Program-made: the position numbers and the translations under genes
The notes under the pieces: generated by a model
The model's input: only the letters and a program-made list of their open reading frames with translations
Told to the model about the DNA's origin: nothing
The model's database searches: none
In this document: piece by piece, positions 25,643-32,910 of the stretch
Layout: each line of letters begins with the position of its first letter
How positions within the stretch are numbered: the stretch's first letter is position 1
NCBI GenBank assembly: GCA_963805715.1
Contig: CAWDVK010000018.1
Span: 124,001 to 188,000 of the forward strand
Direction: 5' to 3'
From: CAWDVK01 sp963805715
GTDB lineage: Bacteria > Actinomycetota > Actinomycetes > Streptosporangiales > Streptosporangiaceae
DNA: 64,000 nt

Positions 25643-27409
25643 ATGATGGTTGAGCGCAGGACCGGGCAGCCGGACGCGATGGGCGCCCGCGAGATGCTCG
25701 CCGCCCTGCTCGACCGCGAGACGTTCAGTTCCTGGGACACCCCGCCTGCTGAGGCCAAGCAGGATCCGGCGTATGCCGCCGAGCTGGCTGCCGCCCGGGA
25801 CAAGACCGGGCTGGACGAGTCGGTGATCACCGGCTCGGGCCGGATCCGGGGGCGCCAGGTGGCGGTGGCGACATCGGAGTTCGGCTTCCTCGGCGGCTCT
25901 ATCGGCGTGGCGGCGGGCCAGCGGCTGGTGGCGGCCATCGACCGGGCGGCCGCGCAGCGGCTCCCGCTGATCGCGTTGCCGGCCTCGGGCGGGACACGTA
26001 TGCAGGAAGGCACGACCGCCTTCTTGCAGATGGCCAGGATCACCGCGGCGATCGGCGCGTACCGGGCAGCCCGCCAGCCCTACCTGGCTTACCTGCGGCA
26101 TCCGACCACAGGCGGGGTGTTCGCCTCCTGGGGGTCGCTCGGGCACATCACCGCGGCCGAGCCGGGCGCGCTCATCGGCTTCCTCGGCCCGCGCGTGCTC
26201 AGCACCCTGCACGGCGCCCCGCTGCCCGAAGGCGTGCAGACCGCCGAGAACCTGCACGCCTGCGGCCTGGTCGACGCGGTGGTCGGGCCGCGTGAGCTGG
26301 CCGGGTTCGTCGACAGCGTGCTGTCCGTCACCGCCGCGCGGCGGCGCAGCGCGCCCCGGCCGCCCGCCGGGGATGTCCAGCCGTCCTCCGCCTGGGAGTC
26401 GGTGCTGCGCACCCGCAGCGCGGGCCGACCTGGCCTGCACCAGCTGCTCGCGGCGGCCGACGCCGAGGTGGTGACGCTTCAGGAGAACACGATCGTGCTA
26501 GCCCTGGCCCGGTTCTGCGGCAACCCGTGCGTGCTGGTGGGGCAGGACCGGCTGGCCCCCGTCCCCGGGCCGGCCGCGATGCGGCTGGCCCGGCGCGGCA
26601 TGCGGCTGGCCGCGGAGCTGCGGCTGCCGCTGGTGACCGTCATCGACACCACCGGTGCCGAGCTGTCGCAGCAGGCCGAGGAGGGCGGGCTGGCCGCCGA
26701 ACTGGCCGCGACCCTGGCCGAGCTGGTCAACCTGGACGTGCCCACGGTGTCGCTGCTGCTCGGCCAGGGCGCGGGCGGCGCGGCGCTCGCCCTGTTCCCC
26801 GCCGACCGGGTCCTCGCGCTCCAGCACAGCTGGCTGGCGGCCCTGCCGCCGGAAGGCGCCAGCGCCATCCTCTACCGCGACCCCGGGCATGCGGCCGAGC
26901 TGGCCGCCCGGCAGCGAATCTGCGCCCCGGACCTAGCCGCGGACGGCCTGGTCGACACCGTGATCCCCGAGGATCCGCAGCAGCCCGGGCTGGCCTGCGA
27001 GCGAGCCGCTGCGGAACTGGCCTGGGAACTCGGCCAGGTCGACGCCGACGCCGACGGCGACGGGGCGGCACGGCTGGCCGGCGCTGGCCCGCCACCGCCG
27101 GGCCGGCGCCGCCCGCGGCTAACCACAAAACGGGAAAATCATAGTCCGCGGGCATGTGTCAAGCGGTCCGTTTCCGCGCATCCCGAACCGGGCAACCTTA
27201 GCGATGGTGACCTGCCGGATCGAGCGCCCATCAGTCCCGCGCCGGCGATCCGGCGCCAGGTGCTCTCGTTTGCACGGACTGTAGTCCGATCCGGCCGCCG
27301 CTTGATGCGCGCTATCCGCAGTTATCTCAAGTTCGAATTAGGTGTCCTTGCTGTAGCCGCCGCAGGTGTTTTGTATGCTTTTTGGCTGCGTGGTGGACAC
27401 GTTATCTGA
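25643..27409 (+). CDS. Two-domain carboxyltransferase with C-terminal membrane tail
   Basis: 588 residues from ATG 25643, with GGGGAGC just upstream. Residues about 20-240 form an AccD-like crotonase-fold domain (GSGRIRGRQVAVATSEFGFLGGSIG, PLIALPASGGTRMQEG), lacking the CxxC zinc finger of bacterial AccD. Residues about 260-465 form an AccA-like half (NPCVLVGQD, LPLVTVIDTTGAELSQQAEEGGLA, SLLLGQGAGGAALALFPADRVL, AILYRDP). Such fused proteins transfer carboxyl groups from carboxybiotin to acyl-CoA. After residue 480 come about 110 unusual residues: an acidic linker, a Pro/Arg-rich segment, a basic stretch (RSGRRLMRAIRSYLKF) and a terminal helix (ELGVLAVAAAGVLYAFW). The DNA of this tail is less GC-rich than the body. 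It may be a new membrane anchor or read-through into foreign sequence. No biotin carrier or carboxylase subunit lies nearby. Confidence 0.8.
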   Translation: MMVERRTGQPDAMGAREMLAALLDRETFSSWDTPPAEAKQDPAYAAELAAARDKTGLDESVITGSGRIRGRQVAVATSEFGFLGGSIGVAAGQRLVAAIDRAAAQRLPLIALPASGGTRMQEGTTAFLQMARITAAIGAYRAARQPYLAYLRHPTTGGVFASWGSLGHITAAEPGALIGFLGPRVLSTLHGAPLPEGVQTAENLHACGLVDAVVGPRELAGFVDSVLSVTAARRRSAPRPPAGDVQPSSAWESVLRTRSAGRPGLHQLLAAADAEVVTLQENTIVLALARFCGNPCVLVGQDRLAPVPGPAAMRLARRGMRLAAELRLPLVTVIDTTGAELSQQAEEGGLAAELAATLAELVNLDVPTVSLLLGQGAGGAALALFPADRVLALQHSWLAALPPEGASAILYRDPGHAAELAARQRICAPDLAADGLVDTVIPEDPQQPGLACERAAAELAWELGQVDADADGDGAARLAGAGPPPPGRRRPRLTTKRENHSPRACVKRSVSAHPEPGNLSDGDLPDRAPISPAPAIRRQVLSFARTVVRSGRRLMRAIRSYLKFELGVLAVAAAGVLYAFWLRGGHVI

Positions 27410-27507
27410 ACAGTGTCTCCGCCGCAGACCCGGTGTGAATCCCCTTGTCGCTGCTGTTTTTGGAACTAGGCGGCTACTACGTGAACGCTGTTCAGCTACG
27501 TGTCCAC
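27393..27507. repeat. 20-bp imperfect inverted repeat across the carboxyltransferase 3' end
   Basis: GTGGACACGTTATCTGAACAG at 27393-27413 pairs with CTGTTCAGCTACGTGTCCAC at 27488-27507 (one bulge). The first arm covers the stop codon. Seventy-four bases lie between the arms. It could be a long terminator-like stem or the ends of a small mobile sequence. CGCCGCAGAC also recurs beside both arms. Confidence 0.7.
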
Positions 27508-27509
27508 GC

Positions 27510-27785
27510 CGCAGACGTCCTGGTCAGGTGCGGCATACACAGGGAGGGCTTCAGATAACCGCCGATCGAGACGCTTGCCCGGTCGCCTGGGCGGCGGTCG
27601 GCAACCCGAGCCGAACCGGGTGTTCTGCACGCTCTGGTGATGCAGTTGACCGGCTGACGAGCGTGTATTGGCGGCCCCGGGCGCAAGCGGTAATGCCGCA
27701 GGGCTCAGTGGCAGAGGATTCAACAGGGTCGCCCCTGTCCCGTCATACCCGGCCGCGTCGTCGCCGCTCAGAAGGAGGCAGGGCC
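27510..27785. other. Gene-free stretch
   Basis: I see no supported gene between the inverted repeat and the mini-ORF at 27786. Base composition is more even than in the coding regions around it. Confidence 0.5.
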
Positions 27786-27818
27786 ATGGCGGTCGGCTCC
27801 CGCCTTGGTGTCCGTTAG
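27786..27818 (+). other. Ten-codon ORF with a perfect ribosome binding site
   Basis: AAGGAGG sits 7 bases before an ATG encoding MAVGSRLGVR and a stop. Such a strong site in front of so short a frame suggests the truncated beginning of a deleted gene or a leader peptide. Its end overlaps the convergent gene that ends at 27815. Confidence 0.3.
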
Positions 27819-28132
27819 GTGCCGGCTGGGGTGTTGTGTGCGCGGCTGCCGGGCGCTGATGCGAATGCCTGGGTAAGGGTGTGGCGGAGCTTGGGGTAGA
27901 TGGTGAGGGCGTTGATGCCCTGCAGGATCCAGGCTTCGCCGGGGGCGGCCTTGAGGGTCGTCCTGTCCCCGTCCCACTTGACGTTGACCGTGGCTGTCAT
28001 CAGGGGCATGCGCCGGATCTTCAGCGTGGAGTCCGACGTGGCGGTCACACGGTACCCGCGTCCCAGCGCCTCGCTCAGGGTGCGCTGGATTTCTTCCAGG
28101 GGTATCTCACCCCTGACTTCTGTTGTGGACAT
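27815..28132 (-). CDS. Small conserved-looking cytosolic protein, unknown function
   Basis: 105 residues with an excellent start (AGAGGAGG 8 bases before ATG 28132). The sequence alternates strand-like segments (YRVTATSDSTLKIRR, TATVNVKWDGDRTTLKAAPG) with a helix (GINALTIYPKLRHTLTQAFASA), an alpha/beta layout without signal peptide or membrane helices. Family not recognised. The start codon lies inside a palindrome (28125-28140). It lies downstream of a decayed ABC-2 permease on the same strand and may have been in its operon. Confidence 0.75.
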   Translation of the reverse strand: MSTTEVRGEIPLEEIQRTLSEALGRGYRVTATSDSTLKIRRMPLMTATVNVKWDGDRTTLKAAPGEAWILQGINALTIYPKLRHTLTQAFASAPGSRAHNTPAGT

Positions 28133-28140
28133 GTGTCCAC
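28125..28140. promoter_or_regulatory. Palindrome overlapping the start codon of the 105-residue protein
   Basis: Perfect 7-bp arms GTGGACA / TGTCCAC with a 2-base spacer span the start codon and the space to the ribosome binding site of the minus-strand gene. The word GTGGACA also begins the inverted repeat at 27393. It could be an operator or a translation-hiding hairpin. Confidence 0.45.
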
Positions 28141-28178
28141 CTCCTCTGTTCTGCCGGGCAGGCGGCCCGCGGCTTCTC

Positions 28179-28426
28179 CTACTCCCATCTGAAGAAGCGC
28201 ACGGCCAGGATGCCGAAGGCGACCGCCCAGGCGGTCAGGACCAGCAGCGACTGTGCTGACGGGAACGAGCCGAACATCGCGTCCTGCAGCGCGTGCGCGG
28301 CGGCGCCGGTGGGGGTCCAGTCGCCGATGTTCCGCAGGGCCGGTGGCATGCTCGCCCGGGGCAGGTAGAAGCCGGAGAAGAGCAGCAGGGGAATGAACAG
28401 CAGCTGCCCGACGGAGCCCGGCCAGC
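28179..28426 (-). pseudogene. C-terminal remnant of an ABC-2 type permease
   Basis: About 80 residues match the end of ABC-2 drug/lipid exporter permeases: GQLLFIPLLLFSGFYLPRASMPPALRNIGDWTPTGAAAHALQDAMFG, then a last helix LLVLTAWAVAFGILAVRFFRW. The preceding 95 bases encode an unrelated Arg/Cys-rich string in this frame, while another frame there reads LQEITERLPGRVWPTDVAALAG, perhaps a piece of a different gene. The N-terminal two thirds and the partner ATPase are missing, so this is a deletion remnant. Confidence 0.75.
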
Positions 28427-28592
28427 GCCGCAACGTCCGTCGGCCACACCCGGCCCGGCAGCCGCTCCGTGATCTCCTGCAACAGCCAGCGGCTGCGGCA
28501 GCCAGGGCCAGCGGATCCCGCATCCGGGCTCAGGCCCTAACCTCGGAGAGGACGCATCCGGACGGCCGGACACGGCCGACGCGAAGGAGCCC

Positions 28593-29087
28593 GTGTTGGC
28601 CATTGTGGTACTCGCCCTGTGGGCAGTGACCGCCGCAGCAGGCGTGGCCCTGCTGAGCGCGGGGACCGCGGCCAGGCGGATGGCAGCCAGTGCCCCGCGG
28701 ACGGCGGACGCCCCGGTACGGACCGGGGCCATTCCGCGCACCGCCGACGGCAGGCCGCCGCCTGCCCCCCAAGCGCAGTTCGATGCCCGGCCCGGCGAGC
28801 ACCCGCTGCTGGAGTTCAGCCACCCGGCGCTCGCGATCACCGGCCTGGCCTGCTGGTTCCTGTTTGTCTTTAGCCGCTACGCACCGCTCGCCTGGATCGC
28901 CTTCGGATTCCTGGTCGTGACGCTCGGCGCTGGCCTGGGCTGGCTGGCCCGCAACTCACGGGCCGCCGCGCGCGGCGGGGACACCGCTCCCGCCTTCCCG
29001 CCAAGGCTGATCATGGTGCATGGGGCGGCGGCCGCCGTGGTGCTCGTCCTGACCGTGCTCACCGCGGTGGCCGCGAGCCACGGCTGA
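28593..29087 (+). CDS. Membrane protein, unknown function
   Basis: 164 residues from GTG 28593 (AAGGAG upstream). Helix 1 (AIVVLALWAVTAAAGVALLS) is followed by a 45-residue Pro/Arg-rich loop, then helices ALAITGLACWFLFVFS, LAWIAFGFLVVTLGAGLGWLA and, after a polar loop, VHGAAAAVVLVLTVLTAVAA. No catalytic motif is visible and the family is not recognised. It is followed 262 bases later by an acyltransferase gene; no operon link is evident. Confidence 0.7.
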   Translation: MLAIVVLALWAVTAAAGVALLSAGTAARRMAASAPRTADAPVRTGAIPRTADGRPPPAPQAQFDARPGEHPLLEFSHPALAITGLACWFLFVFSRYAPLAWIAFGFLVVTLGAGLGWLARNSRAAARGGDTAPAFPPRLIMVHGAAAAVVLVLTVLTAVAASHG

Positions 29088-29349
29088 CCTTCGCCCGGCG
29101 GCCCTCTGCCCGGCGCCCCTCTGCCCGCTACCTGCCCGCACTGCCCTGGCCGGGCTGCCGCGTGCCGCCCTGCCGGACCTTGGCCGCCGCGCCCCGCCGG
29201 TGATCGCCTTGGCGCTCTCAGGAAAGACAGGGCGCGCCATCTTCATCTGGTCAGCCGGCCCTTCTAGGTTCGGGGGTAGATCAGAAGGACGCCGCGGCCG
29301 CTGAGCCCGGCCGCCGCGGCCAGCAGCTCCTCCCCCTGGAGCGACGAGG

Positions 29350-30690
29350 ATGAACATGGCCGAGACCCCGCAGCGCGGGGCACAGCCGCCGCAGGCGAGG
29401 GCGGACCGTAACCGGTACGCGGACCTGCTGCGGGTCTGGGCGATCAGCATGGTGGTGATCGGGCACTGGCTGGTGACGGACATCACCTACCGGAATGGCC
29501 AGCTGTCCGGGCTTGACGCTCTGGAGTACGTCAGCTGGGGCCGCTGGGTCACCCTGTACTTCCAGGTGATGCCCGTCTTCTTCCTGGTCGGCGGGTACGT
29601 CAACGCCCGCTCCTGGGCCGCGCACCACCACGAGGGCGAAGGCTGGACCGAGTGGGTGCGCGAGCGGGCCATGAGGCTGCTGTGGCCGACGGCCGCGTAC
29701 GTGGCAGTGGTCATCCTGGGCGTCGCCGCGGCCAGCCCGGCCGGCGCGAGCGCCGCCGAGCTTGCCCAGGCGGGCTGGCTGATCGCCCTGCAGCTGTGGT
29801 TCCTGCCTGTCTACCTGCTGCTGATCGCGCTGACCCCGGCCCTGCTAGCCGCGCACCGGCGCTGGGGACTTGCGGTCCCGGCAGTCATGGCGGTCGCAGC
29901 CGCGGCGGTGGATGCCGCCGTCATCGGTGGCCACCTGCCGGTGCTCGGCTACCTCAACTACCTGCTGGTGTGGGGGTCTATGCACCAGTGGGGCTTCGCC
30001 TGGCAGGACGGCACCCTGACGCGAGCCCGGTGGCGGCCGTGGGCCCTCGCCGCCGGCGGCGCGGCGCTGCTGGCCGCGCTGATCGCCTGGGGGCCCTTCC
30101 CCGTCGACATGATCGGCGCGGTCGAGCGGATCGGCAACACGACTCCGCCGTCCGTCGCCCTGCTGGCGTTCGCCGCCGCCCAGACCGGCCTGGTCCTCGC
30201 CGCCGAGCCGGTCGTGTCCCGGTGGCTGGCCCGGCCGCGCAGGTGGCAGGTGGTCAGGCGGCTGAACGGCACGGTGATGACGGTCTATCTCTGGCATATG
30301 GTGCCGGCCGTCCTCCTGGCGGTCGCCCTGTACCCAACCGGGGTGATGCCCCAGCCGGCCGTCGGCTCGGCGCTGTGGTGGGAGACGCGGCCGATCTGGC
30401 TCGGCGCGCTCGCGCTGATCCTGGTGCCGGTGGTCCTGGGCGTGATGCGGGCGGAGCGGCCGATGCTCCGCCTGCCGGCCGGAATCGGCTCGCCGGGGCG
30501 CTGGTCGGGCCCGATCCTCCTGGCCGGAACTGCCGCGGCGATGTACGGCCTCGCGAGACTGGCCATCAGCGGGTTCGCCCCCGGCGGGATCCTGCCCGCG
30601 CTGGTCCTGGCCGTGTTCGGCTGCGGCGTCACCGGGACGCTGCTCTCGGGCCGACCGAAAGCCGGGGTGCGGCCGCAACCGGGCGGCTAG
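29350..30690 (+). CDS. Acyltransferase 3 family membrane protein
   Basis: 446 residues with about ten membrane helices. The N-terminus carries the family signature RYADLLRVWAISMVVIGHWLV, including the conserved His in the first helix, then VTLYFQVMPVFFLVGGYVNARSW. Family members transfer acyl groups from acyl-CoA to extracytoplasmic sugars, peptidoglycan or lipids. The DRNR stretch before helix 1 and the WHMV motif in the eighth helix fit. ATG 29350 or the ATG two codons later, with GACGAGG upstream, may be used. It probably modifies a cell-surface glycan. Confidence 0.9.
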   Translation: MNMAETPQRGAQPPQARADRNRYADLLRVWAISMVVIGHWLVTDITYRNGQLSGLDALEYVSWGRWVTLYFQVMPVFFLVGGYVNARSWAAHHHEGEGWTEWVRERAMRLLWPTAAYVAVVILGVAAASPAGASAAELAQAGWLIALQLWFLPVYLLLIALTPALLAAHRRWGLAVPAVMAVAAAAVDAAVIGGHLPVLGYLNYLLVWGSMHQWGFAWQDGTLTRARWRPWALAAGGAALLAALIAWGPFPVDMIGAVERIGNTTPPSVALLAFAAAQTGLVLAAEPVVSRWLARPRRWQVVRRLNGTVMTVYLWHMVPAVLLAVALYPTGVMPQPAVGSALWWETRPIWLGALALILVPVVLGVMRAERPMLRLPAGIGSPGRWSGPILLAGTAAAMYGLARLAISGFAPGGILPALVLAVFGCGVTGTLLSGRPKAGVRPQPGG

Positions 30691-30879
30691 CCGGGGAATC
30701 GCACGGCGTGGCCGGGCGGGACCTACCGGGCGGTGGCGACCGCCTGCTCCAGTTCACCCCGCAGGGATGATCCCCGCCATCGCCCGCTCCCGGAGGCTAG
30801 GACAGGCAGCACGACTGGACGCGGGCGGAGTCGCTGGCCAGCGCGGACCTGCCCGGCCGGCACGGGGGGACCGTTCAGG

Positions 30880-32535
30880 ATGACCAAGGCGCCGTCCGGG
30901 CAAGCGGCAGGCAGCCGCGTGCCAGGCCCGCGCGAGCCAGGCACGGGGCCGGCTCGCGCGGGTCCCGTCCTGCTGTCGCTGATCCTGGTGGAGTCCGTCG
31001 CGAACCTGAACCTGTCGGTGGCCAACGTCGCGCTCCCGGACATCGGCAAGGCGTTCGGTTCCTCCCAGGCCGCCATCGACCTGATCGCCGTGGGCTACTC
31101 CCTCGGCCTCGCCTGCTCGGTGCTGTACCTGGGCGCACTCGGCGACCGCTACGGCCGGAAGATGATGCTGATCATCGGCGTTGCGCTGTCGGTCCCCGCC
31201 TGCCTGCTCGCCGCTTTCGCGCCGACCGACGGGGTGCTGGTCGCCGCCCGCGTCCTGGGCGGCGTCTCGGCCGGCATGGCGTACCCGACCACGCTGGCCA
31301 TCATCACCGCCTTGTGGACCGGACCGCGGCGCACGAAAGCGAACGCCCTCTGGGCAGGCCTGGGCAGCGCCGTCGCCGCGCTCGGGCCGCTGGTCGCCGG
31401 CGCCCTGCTGCTGACGTTCTGGTGGGGCTCGGTATTCCTCATCACGCTGCCACTGGCCGCCATCGCGCTGATCCTGGCCCTCGTTTTCGTGCCGGCGCAT
31501 GTCAATGAGTCAGCTGATCCGGTCGACAATCCGGGCGGCATCCTGTCGGCGGTATTCGTGGCGTCGCTCATCCTGGCGATCAACTTCGCGCCGGTCCCCG
31601 GCAAGGGCGTCCTCGTCATCGTGCTGGCCATCATCGCGGTCGCCTCGGCTATCGCCTTCTTCGTCCGCCAGCGGCTGGCCCGCAACCCGCTGTATGACCT
31701 GCGCATCGCCGGGCGGCCGACCTTCTGGGTGGCCGCAGCCGGGGGGATCATCGTGTTCGGCGCGCTGATGGGGGCGCTGTTCGTGGGCCAGCAGTTCATG
31801 CAGAACGTGCTCGGCTACTCCACGCTGGACGCCGGCCTCGCGATCCTGCCGATGGCGGCCTTCATGGTGGTGGTGGCGCCGCTGTCGGCCAGGATGGTGA
31901 CCGGGCGCGGGTCCAGGGTCACTCTGCTGGCCGGCTTCTTGTTCTGCCTGCTGGGATTCCTCGCCATGCTCCTGCTGTGGAAGGAGGGCATCCCGTACTG
32001 GAAGGTCGGCCTGGCCTACGCGCTGATCGGGATCGGCGTCGGATTCGCCGGCACTCCCGCGTCGCACTCGCTGACCGCCAGCGTCCCGGTCCGCCGGGTC
32101 GGGATGGCTTCGGGCACCGCCGACCTGCAGCGCGACCTAGGCGGTGCGATCATGCAATCGATCCTCGGGGCGCTGCTCACGGCTGGCTACGCGACCGCCG
32201 TATCGGCGGCGATTGCCAGGGCACCGGACCGGCAGCAAATCAGCGCCGGCGTTCAGAATGAGCTGACCAAGTCCTTCTCCAGCGCGGCTAATGTCGCGAA
32301 GCAATATCCGCAGTACGCCACGAAGATCATCGACGCCGCCCGCACCTCGTTCCTGGCGGGCGACCAGTGGGCCTTCGCGGCCGGGATCATCGCCATCCTG
32401 GCCGGTGCGGCGCTCGTCTTCTTCCTCTTCCCCAAGAAGCAGGCAGAGCTGGACCAGCTCGCCCGGTACCGCGCCGCCGACGCCAGCCAGGCCCCCGCGC
32501 AGCCGCCGGTCAGCGCCCGGCAGGCGACGAGTTAG
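30880..32535 (+). CDS. MFS transporter, 14-helix DHA2-type drug exporter
   Basis: 551 residues from ATG 30880, preceded by GGGGGGA. Typical DHA2 sequence: VESVANLNLSVANVALPDIGKAFG in helix 1, the loop 2-3 motif LGDRYGRKMML, and motif C-like VLGGVSAGMAYPTTLAII. Around 14 predicted helices and a C-terminal cytoplasmic tail are present. Family members export drugs, dyes or metabolites using the proton gradient. A 50-residue polar loop lies before the last helix (TKSFSSAANVAKQYPQYATKIID). No TetR-type regulator is adjacent. The 3' flank holds tandem hairpin repeats. Confidence 0.9.
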   Translation: MTKAPSGQAAGSRVPGPREPGTGPARAGPVLLSLILVESVANLNLSVANVALPDIGKAFGSSQAAIDLIAVGYSLGLACSVLYLGALGDRYGRKMMLIIGVALSVPACLLAAFAPTDGVLVAARVLGGVSAGMAYPTTLAIITALWTGPRRTKANALWAGLGSAVAALGPLVAGALLLTFWWGSVFLITLPLAAIALILALVFVPAHVNESADPVDNPGGILSAVFVASLILAINFAPVPGKGVLVIVLAIIAVASAIAFFVRQRLARNPLYDLRIAGRPTFWVAAAGGIIVFGALMGALFVGQQFMQNVLGYSTLDAGLAILPMAAFMVVVAPLSARMVTGRGSRVTLLAGFLFCLLGFLAMLLLWKEGIPYWKVGLAYALIGIGVGFAGTPASHSLTASVPVRRVGMASGTADLQRDLGGAIMQSILGALLTAGYATAVSAAIARAPDRQQISAGVQNELTKSFSSAANVAKQYPQYATKIIDAARTSFLAGDQWAFAAGIIAILAGAALVFFLFPKKQAELDQLARYRAADASQAPAQPPVSARQATS

Positions 32536-32552
32536 GCCCGCAGGCCAGCCAA

Positions 32553-32670
32553 GGCCTGCCAGGCGAGTTGGGGCCTGCCAGGCGAGTTGGGGCCTGCCAG
32601 GCGAGTTGGGGCCTGCCAGGCGAGCATTAGCGCCCGGCAGGCGAGCATTAGGGCCCGGCAGGCGAGCTAA
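32553..32670. repeat. 19-bp tandem repeats downstream of the MFS gene
   Basis: Units of GGCCTGCCAGGCGAGTTGG begin at 32553, 32572, 32591 and 32610 (the last diverges at its 3' end), followed by two decayed copies with GCCCGGCAGGCGAGCATTA. Each unit contains GCCTGCCAGGC, which folds on itself. The period equals that of the array at 5335 though the sequence differs. Confidence 0.9.
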
Positions 32671-32910
32671 CCCGGCAGGCAGTTTGGGGGCCCTGCGGGC
32701 CAGTGAAGGCGCGCCGCAGGCCGCCAGCCGGCCAGCGGCGGCCTGCAGCGGGGTTCGGCTGCCGCGGAACGGCTGGCATGGAACGGCTCCGGTCATGGCG
32801 CGGGCCGTCGCATCTCAAGTCACTAACAGACCTTCGGTACCCATAGACACCTAATGACCGGACCGGCAGTATTTAGGCCGCCAGTGTGCTTTCCGGGGAA
32901 GCGAGGGTTT

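Noticed and set aside
25199..26440. 413-codon minus-strand frame opposite the carboxyltransferase
   Set aside because: Arg/Gly/His-rich shadow translation with no family similarity.
27430..27480. Cobalamin riboswitch-like word GGTGTGAATCC
   Set aside because: The other conserved elements of the B12 box are absent and no cobalamin gene lies downstream.
27393..27507. Complete insertion sequence
   Set aside because: Only 74 bases lie between the inverted arms; no transposase or target duplication is visible.
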